From the NCBI GenBank assembly GCA_016271365.2, contig CM028136.1, positions 465,432,001-465,496,000 of the forward strand: a stretch of DNA of 64,000 bases, given 5' to 3'. Of the stretch, positions 53,590-63,222 are shown piece after piece. Under the pieces are notes generated by a model. It saw only the letters and a list, made by a program, of their open reading frames with translations, did not search any database and had not been told where the DNA came from. Within the stretch, counting starts at the first letter, position 1; each line of letters opens with the position of its first letter. The position numbers and the translations under genes are program-made. Origin of the DNA: Neoceratodus forsteri. Taxonomy: Eukaryota; Chordata; Ceratodontiformes; Ceratodontidae.

Positions 53590-55230
53590 GTCTGGGTGGC
53601 TGGAGAGCAACAGCCTAACAAAGTAGGCCCTGAAGCACAACTAGGCCGAAATTGGCCCTACGCCTAGAGTCACTGTCCAGACTGTAGTGCCTGGTAAAGT
53701 TGTGGACAGTACTCCAAGTGGCAGCAGGACAGGCCTCTGCAGCTGAAACATGCCTGAAACAGGCAACAGAAGTGGCCATGCCTCTGGTGGGATGACCACA
53801 AACAAGGCCAGGAAGATTTTTTTTTTTATTTTAGTCTTTGGTAACCAGGTAAGGCCCACTAGGCACAAGTTCCTGTTTTCAGGGGTGACCTGGGAGCACT
53901 GGGCGGTTAAGTGACTTGCTTAGAGTCACACAGTATGCAAGTGGAGGTTGTGAGAATCAAACTCAGGTCTGATCTGTTGGATGTAGCAAGCTTGTTCACA
54001 CCTCATTCCTCTAACCTCTAGGCTACACTGCCAGCCCAAATCTTGTGCAGATCTTTACCATACATCCTGTGGCAACTGGCCAACCATTTGGGCAAGCACT
54101 GTTTAGAAACAGGAACATCCTCTTTCCCAGTGGCTAAAGAAACAAACAGCTGCGAGACTTCCTGCAGTCCTTCATAGTGTGTTTATAGTAACACAGAATT
54201 CTCTGCATATCTAAAGTGTGGAGCAATGCTTCCCCTGGACTGGTATGCTCTGAAAAGTAAACAGGTAGGTGAATGGACTGATTTAAAGTAAACTCAGACA
54301 CCACCTTATGAAGGAACTTTGGATTTGTCTGCAAAGACACCCTCCTGTCTTTGTGGAAAACCAAATTAGGAGGCTCACACATGATAGCTTGAAGCTCGGA
54401 AATCCTTTGAGCAGCAGTAATGGCAACTAAAAAGAACACTTTCTACAGAGGCAGCCACAGACACTGCAAGCTATTTCCCGAAATTTCTGTGATATTTCCA
54501 GATATATCTAATGGTTTCTCCATTTCTATAGTAGGGGCAGCAAAGAGAAACTCTTTAGAAATTTCTCAAAATATCTATGCTACCATATGGCTGTCAACAG
54601 GCACGTGGAAAGCTGAAATAGTCTTAAATGAAATGTACTTCGATAGAGGAGTACTTCAGACCAGAGACTGAGAGGGATAGCAAGTACTCCAAAAGCTGAT
54701 TCGCTGGACAAGTGAAAGGATCCAGTTGATGCAAAGTAGCCCACAGAGCAAAGAGTTTCCATTTCATGGAAAAAGTGACCATGGAGGATGGCTTCCTAGC
54801 TTCCACCAGGACATCCACTACTTTGGGGGACACCCCAAATTGAGCAATGGTTATGTCTCCAGGAGCCAGACGTGAAAATGCAGAGATTTGAGATCTGGAT
54901 GGATCAGGGTGCACCACTCCTGGGACAGAAAACCGGTGAGCAGATGCAGGGGCACTGGAGGTTCCACTGTCAACTGCTGCAATAGAGGGAACCAGATCTG
55001 ATGAGGCTAGAAGGGGCAATGAGGATCATAGTGGTCCCTTCCATCTGAAGCTTGATCAGGACTCTGAAGCAGGGGAAAAGGAGAGAAGGCATAAAGAACC
55101 CTCCCTTTCCAAGAGAGGAACAACTCATCTCATGAGAAAACTCCAGGCCCTTGAGCCAGTGAGCAAGCAAAAAAGAGGCAGTTTTGCTTTGAGTAGGGAT
55201 GCAAAAAGGTCCAACTCTGGACAACCCCAC
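53590..55230 (-). pseudogene. DIRS B tyrosine recombinase, split by a SINE
   Basis: N-terminal blocks lie in broken frames around 55019-54624 (ISAFSRLAPGDITIAQFG, VDVLVEARKPS, TLHQLDPFTCPANQLLEYLL). Then FFLVAITAAQRISELQAI (54440-54390) holds the catalytic arginine, followed by FLHKVVSEFTLNQSIHLPVY. The SINE at 53820-54036 separates this from the C-terminal catalytic part, GHPTRGMATSVA (H-x-x-R) and TRHYSLDS (tyrosine), at about 53800-53670. Several frameshifts are present. Inactive. Confidence 0.7.
53820..54036 (-). mobile_element. CORE-SINE, full length, inserted in DIRS B recombinase
   Basis: On the minus strand: head GGGCTGGCAGTGTAGCCTAG, AGGTTAGAGGAATGAGG and a B-box-like GAGTTTGATTCTCAC; CORE CATACTGTGTGACTCTAAGC, AAGTCACTTAACCGCC; tail GGTCACCCCTGAAAACAGGA, CTTGTGCCTAGTGGGCC, TTACCTGGTTACCA, AAGACTAAAATAAAAAAAAA. 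This is the best copy of the family in the window and shows all three modules. The tail matches the 3' ends of LINEs at 29030-29095 and 34205-34292. Confidence 0.85.
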
Positions 55231-55234
55231 CTGT

Positions 55235-56560
55235 CAAACGGGTCTTCTATGACTGAGGTTAGCAGTTCCCATTTGTGCATCTTGGACTGCGACTGGCTGA
55301 ACCTGTCTGCCAGGATGTTTCAGATGCCTGCAACATGGATGGCCGATAGTTCTAGACCATGTTCTAGAGCCCAGTACCAGACTCTCATAACCTCCTGGCA
55401 GAGGGGGTAAGAGTTCCCCCTGTTTGTTGATGTAGTGAACTATGCGGATGCTGTCCATCTAGACTAGCAGAAGAACCAGGGACAGGATAGTCTAGAAGGC
55501 TTGCAGGGTACATAGGTCTGCCTGCATCTCCAGGATGTTAATGTGGAGAGTAGTCTCCATCCTGGACCATATCCCTTGCATTTGGTGGGGCCCCAGATGA
55601 GCCCCCCAGCCCAACCCCAAAGCATCTGTGGTGAGAACATGCTGAGGGAAGGGGATGAGGAAAGGAACCTCTTTCAACAGGTGGTCGAGTTCCATCCAAC
55701 AAAGCAGAACTTTTCTGACTGGAGAGGAGACTAGGACCTGCTGTTTCAGGTCATCGATAGGCTGATCCCACTGGACTCTCAAAGTCCACAACGGTATCCT
55801 CATGTGCCATCTGGCTAGAGGCACTGTGACAAGAGCTGAGACAAGAAGGCCATACCCTGAGCCATATCCAGAACTTCCGCTATGTACTGAAGGCGCTGAC
55901 AGGGGATCAAGACTGACTTTAACAGGTTGACCATTATTCCTAGGTCCTGGAATAGTTGGGTGGTATGTTCCAGAGTCTGCAGCAGATGTTCCCTGGTCTG
56001 AGTTTTGAGAAGCCAGTCGTCCAGGTAAGGAAAGACACAGAGTCCTTCCTGCCTGAGGGTTGCCACCACTACTGCCAAGCATTTGGTAAACACCCAAGGG
56101 GCCGTGGATAAGTCAAAGGGCAGGGCCCAAACTGGAAGTGTGCTCCCTGGAATTGGAACCTGGGGTACTGCCTGTGGGAAGCATACACCTTGATATGCAG
56201 GTATGCATCCTGCATGTCGAGGGAACATATCCAATCCCTTGATGCAGAAGAGGCAGCAGTCCCTGAAGGGTCACCATCATGAATTTCTTGTACTGAATAA
56301 AGAAATTTAGCTCTTGAAGGTCCAGGATGGGCCTGAAATCCCAGTGCATTTTGGGGCTAAAAAGAAGCAGGAGTAGAACCCCCTGCCCAACTGAGTCTCA
56401 GGGACAGGTTCTATGGCCCTTTTGTGCAACAACATGCAAATCTCTTCCCAGAGCACTGGAATGCATCTGGGAGGATAAGAGGACTGAACCACAGGATTTT
56501 CTGGAGGCTACTCCAGGAGCTCTAGAGTGTGGCCATATTCTATGAGCTGCAACACCCAGG
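55235..56560 (-). pseudogene. DIRS B reverse transcriptase and RNase H
   Basis: RT: DLQELNFFIQYKKFMMVTLQ (56325-56265), a QAVPQVPIPGS-like run and STAPWVFTKCLAVVVATLRQ, then LCVFPYLDDWLLKTQ (about 56035), the catalytic YLDD. RNase H: VLTTDALGLGWGAHLG (about 55640), HINILEMQADLCTLQAF (about 55520) and, in a new frame, MDSIRIVHYINKQGE (55458), where R-T/V-D is expected. The serine after the first acid (TTDAS) is L. Frames change around 55490 and 56110. Confidence 0.75.
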
Positions 56561-56611
56561 CACCTCTGGTGATCTCCCTCCATCTGTTCAGGTACAGGAA
56601 GAAATGACCCT

Positions 56612-57310
56612 CTACAACCACCTCCTGCCCTGCCGGGGGGGGCCGAGCAAGGAGTCATGCTGAAGTAGAAGCTGCAGTTGGGGCTGCACCGCTTCCCCTG
56701 GGAGCTTTTCCAGTGGTGGAGGTAGGGGTAGGCAGGGCTGTGGTTGCTCTACCTTTACCCTGAGGCTTGGTGCTGGGCTTGGCTTTATGGGTAGCCCAAT
56801 GAAGGGGCACCTGCTGACCACTTCTAGGCTGGGTGTGGTACATAGAGTGGACTGACGTCTGCGTGTGGCCAGAAGCCTGCAGGTTAGAAAGTATATCCTG
56901 CACATCTGCCCCAGTTTATACACTCTAAAGGGGGCATTAAGGATGGGTTGTTGCACATCCTGGGCAAAGCTTGATACCCACAACGAAGAAAGTCTTTGCA
57001 GATAGATACCAGCAGCAGCTGCATGGGCCAAGGCATCAATGGCATCATAGTCAGAAGGTAGAAGGTGCTTGCCAATGTCAGCCCCGACTAAATGTTCTGA
57101 AGCAACTGCTGTCTCAGGGGGTCCTCTGGGATTGATTTGACTGCTTCTTTGGCCTAAGTCCAGAGTTGGTTCTGATACTGGACCATATGGGTGATATAGT
57201 TACGGATGGAAAAAGATTGGTGCAAAGTAGGACCCACTCACCCAGTTTCAAATATATAAAGGACTTTAGAGAGGTTAATAGTGCATCAAAAGTATTTAGT
57301 ATATGCAATA
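56612..57310 (-). pseudogene. DIRS B gag, C-terminal part
   Basis: In frame: HLLPSDYDAIDALAHAAAAG-like sequence (57060-57000), YLQRLSSLWVSSFAQDV, then a proline- and glutamine-rich tail overlapping the RT start. The basic N-terminal cysteine block is missing, so the element is truncated at about 57310. Confidence 0.6.
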
Positions 57311-57419
57311 CAGTGTAATTCAGACTTTTTGGAAAAATCTTTCTTCAGTGAAACACTATATCTAGAATCAATTTTTTTTTACAAATATATAATTATTTTC
57401 TATAAATGCATAATAAGAA

Positions 57420-57605
57420 AAAATTACTTACCATAGTGATCTTTCTTCCCAGTGATGCTCAGATATTCATAACTTTATGCAGTAAGCCTGGAGGGTTGGA
57501 CTGCCCGGAGAGATGGAACATATGCAAATGAGTAGAATTCTTTACACGTGGGCATCTTTCAAATACTGCCTCTACCAACTCTAGTGTTCTAACCTCTTCA
57601 GATTT
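57420..57605. repeat. DIRS A left inverted terminal repeat
   Basis: AAAAAATTACTTACCATAGT, GATCTTTCTTCCCAGTGATG, CTCAGATATTCATAACTTTA, TGCAGTAAGCCTGGAGGG and ACTGCCTCTACCAACTCTAG. It is inverted at 63043-63222. Confidence 0.9.
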
Positions 57606-57897
57606 GTAAGAAGCCTGGAAGTCAGGCATTAGGAAAAAATCTTAACAATTACAGTATAAATTTGGACTTACCCCCAATAAGTATAGAATTAACAAAAACC
57701 TCCAAAAGAAGGAACAATAATAAATAACAATGGTGTTCACCAAACAGAATCAGAGAAACTATAAAGAGAAAACAGAAAACTCTGCTTAAAATTAGCTAAG
57801 CATAGAGAAAATGAACCACAACAGGATATGACTAGGTGGCACCAGCATGCGGAGTGTAGAGGTTGAAGTTCTGGAAGGGGAAGAAGGGAGGGATGTT
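57606..57897. other. DIRS A 3' non-coding region
   Basis: A/T-rich sequence between the left terminal repeat and the internal complementary region; no coding signal. Confidence 0.5.
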
Positions 57898-58000
57898 ACG
57901 AATATCTGAGCATCACTGGGAAGAAAGAAGATTACCATGGTAAGTGATTTTTTCTTCTAACCCCAGCAATGCTCAGGATGTTCATAACTTTATGCAAACT
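57898..58000. repeat. DIRS A internal complementary region
   Basis: GAATATCTGAGCATCACTGG, GAAGAAAGAAGATTACC, ATGGTAAGTGATTTTTTC is the complement of the left end. CTTCTAACCCCAGCAATG, CTCAGGATGTTCATAACTTT is the complement of the right end. It matches each terminus with few changes. Confidence 0.9.
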
Positions 58001-58029
58001 ACCAAGCAGTACCACTGGACGTGGCACAG

Positions 58030-59050
58030 AATTTACTCTGGAAACAGGCTTTGCAGGACTGCTATGCCAAACCTGGCATGACTTCTGGATGAAATATCCA
58101 GGTTGTAATGCTTTATAGAGGTGTGTACTGATTTCCAGGTAGCTGCTTTGCAAATATCTACTAAGGGAACCTCCCTAGCAGCTGCAAGGCTAGCAGCTGT
58201 TCCTCTTGCAGAGTGTGCCCTCATCCCAGCTGGGGGCTCCCTACCTGCTTTAGTACAGCAGAACTGAATACTGGACAATCCCTTGAGAAATGAATCTTTT
58301 TGAGGCTGTTTTGCCCTTTCCCACATCCCCATATGTAAGGAAAAGTTGTTTTCTATCTTGCCTATGGCCTTTAGTAGCTGTCATGTAATAGCTGAGAGCT
58401 CTTTTCACATCCATACTATGGAGTCTTCTTTCACCAGAACTAGCATGGTCTGTAAATAAGACAGGTAGAGAGACTGATTGGTTCAGATGGAGTGACTGAT
58501 TGGTTCAGATGGAAGTCTGAAACCACGTTAGGAAGAAATTGTCTATTTGTTCTGAGGACTACCTTATCTCTGTGGAATGATATATAGTCCTGGTCGATAC
58601 AGAGAGTCTGGAGCTCACCAATTCATCTTGCAGAGGTAATTACTACTAGAAAAACTGTTTTCCAAATAACATACTTCAGATGAGATGTTGCCATGGGCTT
58701 GAAAGGAGGCCCCATGAATTTAGTTATGCACACATTAAGATCCCAGGCAGGGACTGGTGCCCTGTGAGGGGGATGCAAATGCATCAGACCTTTAAAGAAC
58801 CGTTTGAAAATGGGATCTGATGCTACTGACACCTTTGCCCTAGCAGAAAGGTAGGCAGACACTGCTGCAAGATGAACTTTCAGAGAACTGGGTTGTAAAC
58901 CTTGTGAATGCAAATGAGTGAGATAGTCTAATACAACTGATACTCCTGCATTATTTGGGACTAAATTTCTACCAGAGCACCAAAGAGAAAATCTCTTCCA
59001 TTTAGAATAGGTTTTCTTAGTGGAAGGTTTTCAATAACCTTTTAAGATGG
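58030..59050 (-). pseudogene. DIRS A tyrosine recombinase
   Basis: N-terminal part 58913-58623: GLQPSSLKVHLAAVSAYLSA, FKRFFKGLMHLHPP, then FLVVITSAR followed by a stop that is one base from CGA (R). Then the frame changes. Catalytic part 58332-58033: GMRAHSARGTAAS (H-x-x-R), CKAATWKSVHT and SIKHYNLDIS (tyrosine). A 22-bp tandem duplication at about 58469-58512 adds to the frame damage. The catalytic residues are conserved. Confidence 0.8.
58469..58512. repeat. 22-bp tandem duplication in the recombinase
   Basis: GACTGATTGGTTCAGATGGA occurs twice in succession, 22 bp apart. Element C at the homologous place (about 48940) has a single copy (GACTGGTTGAGGTG). Twenty-two is not a multiple of three, so it is a private frameshifting mutation of this copy. 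Confidence 0.8.
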
Positions 59051-59084
59051 CTCATTCAGAAAAGTTTAAGGCAGTCTGCATACT

Positions 59085-60170
59085 CTAATTCCTCAAGAGC
59101 CATGCCCTGAGGTGGAGGAACTGGAAATTTGGGTACAGCAGTGTTCCTTGATTGGAGGTGAGGAGATTGTGCCTGAGAGACAAGTTTATTGGTTTGTTCA
59201 CAGACATGGAGAGCAGAAGAGAGTACCATGGCTGCCTGGGCCAATCTAGAGCTATCAAGATCAGAGAAGCTGAGTGGGATTTGAGCTTCAATAGCACTCT
59301 AAAAATCAGAGGAAATGGGGGGGGGAAGGCATAGAGGAACCTGCCTGACCAGTCTAGCATCACAGCATCCAGAGGAATTGTGCCCTGAGTTGGTGGTCTG
59401 CAGTAATACTTAGGCAACTGGTGGTTCTGGTGGGATGCGAACAAGTCTACTTCTGAAGTGCCCCACCTCCTGAAAATTACCTGCACCACTTGCCTGTTTA
59501 GTGTCCAGTCATGATGGGCCTGGTCGATCCGACTCAGTGTATCTGCCAAGGTGTTGCCCTTTCCTGTCAGGTGGATTGCTTGTAAGGATACCTTTAGGGA
59601 ATAAGCCAAAGTCCAGATTTTCATGGCTTCTGTGCAAAGAAAGCCTGATCTGGTACCTCCCCGTTTGTTTATGTAATACATTGTGGTGGTATTATCTGTT
59701 CTGATCTGTACCACCTTGCCCATCACCAAAGAATAGAAAAATGTTATGGCTAGCCACACTGCTATGAGTTCCAGCAAGTTTATATGCTGAAGAGACTCTG
59801 CTTTTGACCAGGTACCCTGGGTCATGTGCTCCCCTAGATGGGTGCCCCAGCCCAGAAGGGATGCATCTGTTGTGAGAACTAGTGAGGGATTCTCTTTCTG
59901 AAAAGAAATTCCTTGTCTTAGGTTGGATTCCTTTTTCCGCCACAGGAGGGCTGTAACAGTGCCCTTGTTACCGGAACAAGCTTTGAAAAGGGGTATTTTT
60001 TTTTTACTCCAATGAGTCCTGAGATGAAACTGGATGTCTCGCGTGTGAAACCTGGAACCCTGTACTGTGCTTGTGGATGCAGTCATGTGGCCCAGGAGCT
60101 GCAGAAACTGCCTGGCAGTTTTTGGCTTGTGTAGAGTAAAATAGTTTGCTACTGATTGAAGCCTGTGCAC
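59085..60170 (-). pseudogene. DIRS A RNase H and RT thumb
   Basis: An uninterrupted 361-codon stretch: QFLQLLGHMTASTSTVQGSR, SLVLTTDASLLGWG (first acid), HINLLELIAVWLAI (glutamate), VQIRTDNTTTMYYIN (aspartate), IHLTGKGNTLADTLSR (last acid), then VDLFASHQNHQLPKYYCRP and RQPWYSLLLSMS. The four RNase H acids are all present. It converts the RNA of the RNA:DNA hybrid during cDNA synthesis. It is separated from the palm by one stop near 60173. Confidence 0.85.
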
Positions 60171-60175
60171 CCTGT

Positions 60176-60926
60176 CTAGGGCAAGAAGGCTCCACCCTGA
60201 AGAGTATTGATCTCTGCCCCTATGAACTGTAAATTCTGTGCAGGGGTTAGGACAGATTTATTCTGATTTATTATGAAACCCAGGGATTCCAACAGATCTT
60301 GGGTGATCTTTAGGGAATTTTTTACTTGGTCTGGTGATTTGCCCACCACCGGCCAATCGTCTAGGTATGGGAAAATAGTCACTCCCCATCTTCGAAGAAA
60401 TTCTACCACAGGTGCTAGGCATTTTGTAAATACCCTTGGTGCTGAGGAAAGGCCAAAGGATAGGGTTGAGAACTGGTACTGACCTGATGGGAGCCTGAAT
60501 CTGAGATATCTTCTGAAAGATTCCTTTATGGGGATGTGGAAATAGGCGTCTTTCAAATCCAGTGATGCCAGCCAGTCCCCTTTTTGGATTGTTGGCAGAA
60601 TCCAAACCAGAGTTATCATGTTGAACTTTTTTTTTTTTCAAGTGCTTGTTTAAAGCTCTGAGATCCAATATTGGCTGCCACGCCCCACTTTTCTTTGTTT
60701 TAGCAAATACCTGGAGTAAAAACCTCTTCCTCTGAGGGTGATAGAAACTGGTTCCACTGCTCTGAGCTGCAGCATCTTTTGAACCTCCACCTCTAGCAGT
60801 GCTGTTTCTGATAGGGAGGGAGAGAGGAAAACCCTGGACTTCTATGGAGGAAGAGATTTGAAGTTCAGAGACAGACTCTTGCCCACTACCTCCAACACCC
60901 ACTTGTCTGTGGTGATGGTTAGCCAA
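60176..60926 (-). pseudogene. DIRS A reverse transcriptase, fingers and palm
   Basis: Frame 60619-60176: DWLASLDLKDAYFHIPI (first catalytic aspartate), RYLRFRLPSGQYQFSTLSFG, LSSAPRVFTKCLAPVV, VTIFPYLDDWPVVGKSP (catalytic YLDD) and LGFIINQNKSVLTPAQ. Upstream, in a frame starting near 60926, are KRFLLQVFAKTKKSGAWQPI, LDLRALNKHLK. A T11 run at about 60628-60638 marks the frame switch. The DIRS-type F-P-Y-LDD palm distinguishes it from the LINE RTs here. Confidence 0.85.
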
Positions 60927-60984
60927 ATGTGGAAGATGTGGAACAGTCTGCCTCCAACAGGGAGGGAGGAGGAGGCCTGCTTCT

Positions 60985-62612
60985 CAGGGGTTTTGCTTAG
61001 GCTGGGGCTGAGGTTGTGCCTGAGACCCTCGCCTAGAGCCCCTTCTGCTCCTACCCCTAGAGTATCCCTGTTGAAGATACTGCTGGTACTGGGGAACAGC
61101 TACCAGCTGGAAAAAAGGTCTGGTCATAAAGGACTGACCTCTGCCCCCCCCTTCCATAGGGCCTGGTGAATGAAGAAGCTCTCTCCTTGGCAGAGTTGCT
61201 TCTATAAGTAGCCTTATATTCATCCACCTTCTTCATATAAGCAACAGTGGATTCTCCAAAAAGAGAATTTCCTTCCAATGGAAAATTCAAGGCCTTAGAT
61301 TGAGTATCCTGAGTGAGGTTTGTGGCCCTAAGCTAAGCAATCCTCCTCTGTGCCACTGTGTTAGCCATCCATCTGGCTGCAGCGTCATTAGAATCAGCAG
61401 CCATTTGGAATTGGTACTTGGCCACCTCTAGCCCAAACCTGGCAGTTTCAGTCAGGTCATCTGATAAGGGTGAGAGGGCTTCCATAGACATTGCCAGTAC
61501 CGACTGCCACAGGTATTTTTGATACTCGGCAGCATAAGCCCGGAAGGTAGCCTATCTCATGGCCAAGGAGACTGACAAATAGCCTTTCTTGGCCATACTA
61601 TCCAGTTTTCTGGAGTCCTTGTCTGGAGGGTGTGAGGACAGAGAGACTTTAGCTTTATCACAGGCTGCCTGTTGTATTACCCCTTGATGGTCTGGATGGG
61701 AGAAGAGGAAATCAGCTCCCTCTCTATCTAGCTGGTATTTCTTGTCTATCCTCCTGTCAATGGGAGGAAGAGAGTTAGGGGTCTGCAGAATCTTTAAGGC
61801 ATCCTTCTTAAAAAATGTGTAGACTGGCAGGAGGGGTCCTTTGTGGGTGTTAAACCCATCATATTCAAATATTCGATCTCCTCCTTATCCTCCACTTGCT
61901 CTGTTGTGGTAATATCCAGAGCATCTCCCATCTTCCTCACAAAAGAAAAATGTGAGGAGACGTCTTCAGGCACCCAGGGAGGTGAACCAAGTCCTGCTCA
62001 GGGGACACCTCTGGGGGGTAGGTTAGTCCTCCTCATATGGCTCATCATCCTCCTCAAAATACTGTTGCTCTGGTAAAGAGGACAACAGACCAGTGCCAGC
62101 CTGGGGACCTGGAGAAGGGGCAGAAGGCTGAGGGATGATGTTTTGCAAGGCTTGAATAATCTTGAATACCTGGGCTATCTCTTGAGCTGAAGGCATTGCA
62201 GGCACCTGCACAGAAGTCTCCAGTTTAGCAGGAGAGGGTTCTGCATGCTTAAGCTTCTTAGCCTTTTTTGAGGGAACTGGGGATTCAGCCTGTTCTTTGC
62301 TTCTTTTTGCCCCTTATTCACCTGTATCAGAGGCAGAAGTAAGTATACCTGTGGGTTGAGCCACAACAGACTGGGGTGTCGGCTGGTCAGAGCTGGAGGG
62401 ACCCCTAGGAAACTTTTTATTCAGCCTTTCAAGGCGCTTTCCACAGTTTTAGCCAGGAAAGTTTTACATATGTCGCATTCTTGGTCAAGATGTTCAAAAC
62501 CCAGACAAGTTACACATAAGGTGTGCTTGTCTGCCTTAGCAAACACATCTCCACACTTTAGACAATTTTTAAAACTGGGCTCTCCAGATCTCTTTTTAGG
62601 TCTGTCGGCCAT
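60985..62612 (-). pseudogene. DIRS A gag
   Basis: The start codon at 62612 opens MADRPKKRSGEPSFKNCLKC, with GDVFAKADKHTLCVTC and LGFEHLDQECDICKTF: two CxxC pairs plus histidine, the N-terminal block also seen in element D. A stop occurs at about 62420. Frames then continue through a KKRLRS basic run, an acidic EEDDEPYEED (about 62040) and the helical domain (about 61700-61300) to MNFPLEGNSLFGESTVAYMK (61290). The tail is R/G/S-rich (GRGRSRRGSRRGSQAQPQPQ). Several frameshifts and stops break it. Confidence 0.7.
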
Positions 62613-63042
62613 GGTGAAGCCAAAGTAGAAAAAACACCAACTGCTAAATAAGAAAGACTGCTGCGGTTCTTTTATTAAATTTTTTTTTTTTATTGCGGTC
62701 GGTTCTGGAACCAATAGGAACCGAATAAGGAGATGTGAAAATGAACCTGTTCGGTGGTTCTATAACTGAGAAAAAGTGGTACATATACAATTTGAAAACA
62801 GTTAAATACACACAAAAATAAAGGTTCTTTAGTTAGAGAACTCCGAAGTAACTTAAAACTAACTCGGTTCCCACACAGTTATCCTGAACCGTGAGGAACC
62901 GTGAAAACAACTAATTTTAAATAATAAACAAGATCTAGACTGACAGTAAGTAGAGGCAGTAAAAGAAATTAAATATGCTTTTTTTTTATCTCTCTTTACG
63001 CGAAAGAGGAAAACAGGAACTCCAAGCAACCAGACTTTCAGG

Positions 63043-63222
63043 CGGAGAGAAAAATCTGAGGAGGTTAGAACACTACAGTTGGTAGAGGCAGTATTTGAAA
63101 GATGCTCACATGCAAATAATTCTACTCATTTGCATGTGTTCCATCTCTCCGGGCAGTTCAACCCTCCAGGCTTACTGCATAAAGTTATGAATATCCTGAG
63201 CATTACTGGGGTTAGAACTTAA
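63043..63222. repeat. DIRS A right inverted terminal repeat
   Basis: CTACAGTTGGTAGAGGCAG, TATTTGAAAGATGCTCACAT, CCTCCAGGCTTACTGCATAA, AGTTATGAATATCCTGAGCA, TTACTGGGGTTAGAAC: the inverse of 57440-57605. Confidence 0.9.

Larger units (their letters stand above)
53082..57310 (-). mobile_element. DIRS element B, lacking the N-terminal gag
   Basis: Minus strand. Left terminal repeat (53082-53340), internal complementary region (53440-53580), recombinase (53590-55230, split by a SINE), RNase H and RT (55235-56560), and gag (56612-57310). The right ITR and gag start are missing; A/T-rich DNA (57311-57419) separates it from element A. It represents a different DIRS subfamily from A and C, since its terminal repeat reads AAGAACTTACCTAACAGTAG and CTCTTGCAGCAGG instead. 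It is the most decayed of the coding DIRS copies. Confidence 0.8.
57420..63222 (-). mobile_element. DIRS element A, structurally complete (5.8 kb)
   Basis: Minus strand. Both inverted terminal repeats (57420-57605 and 63043-63222), an internal complementary region (57898-58000), gag (62612-60990), RT-RNase H (60926-59085) and tyrosine recombinase (59050-58030) are present in canonical DIRS order. There is no target duplication. Coding regions have stops and frameshifts, so it is inactive, but every structural part of a DIRS1-like element can be seen. I found no methyltransferase domain; some vertebrate DIRS have one after RNase H. Confidence 0.9.
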
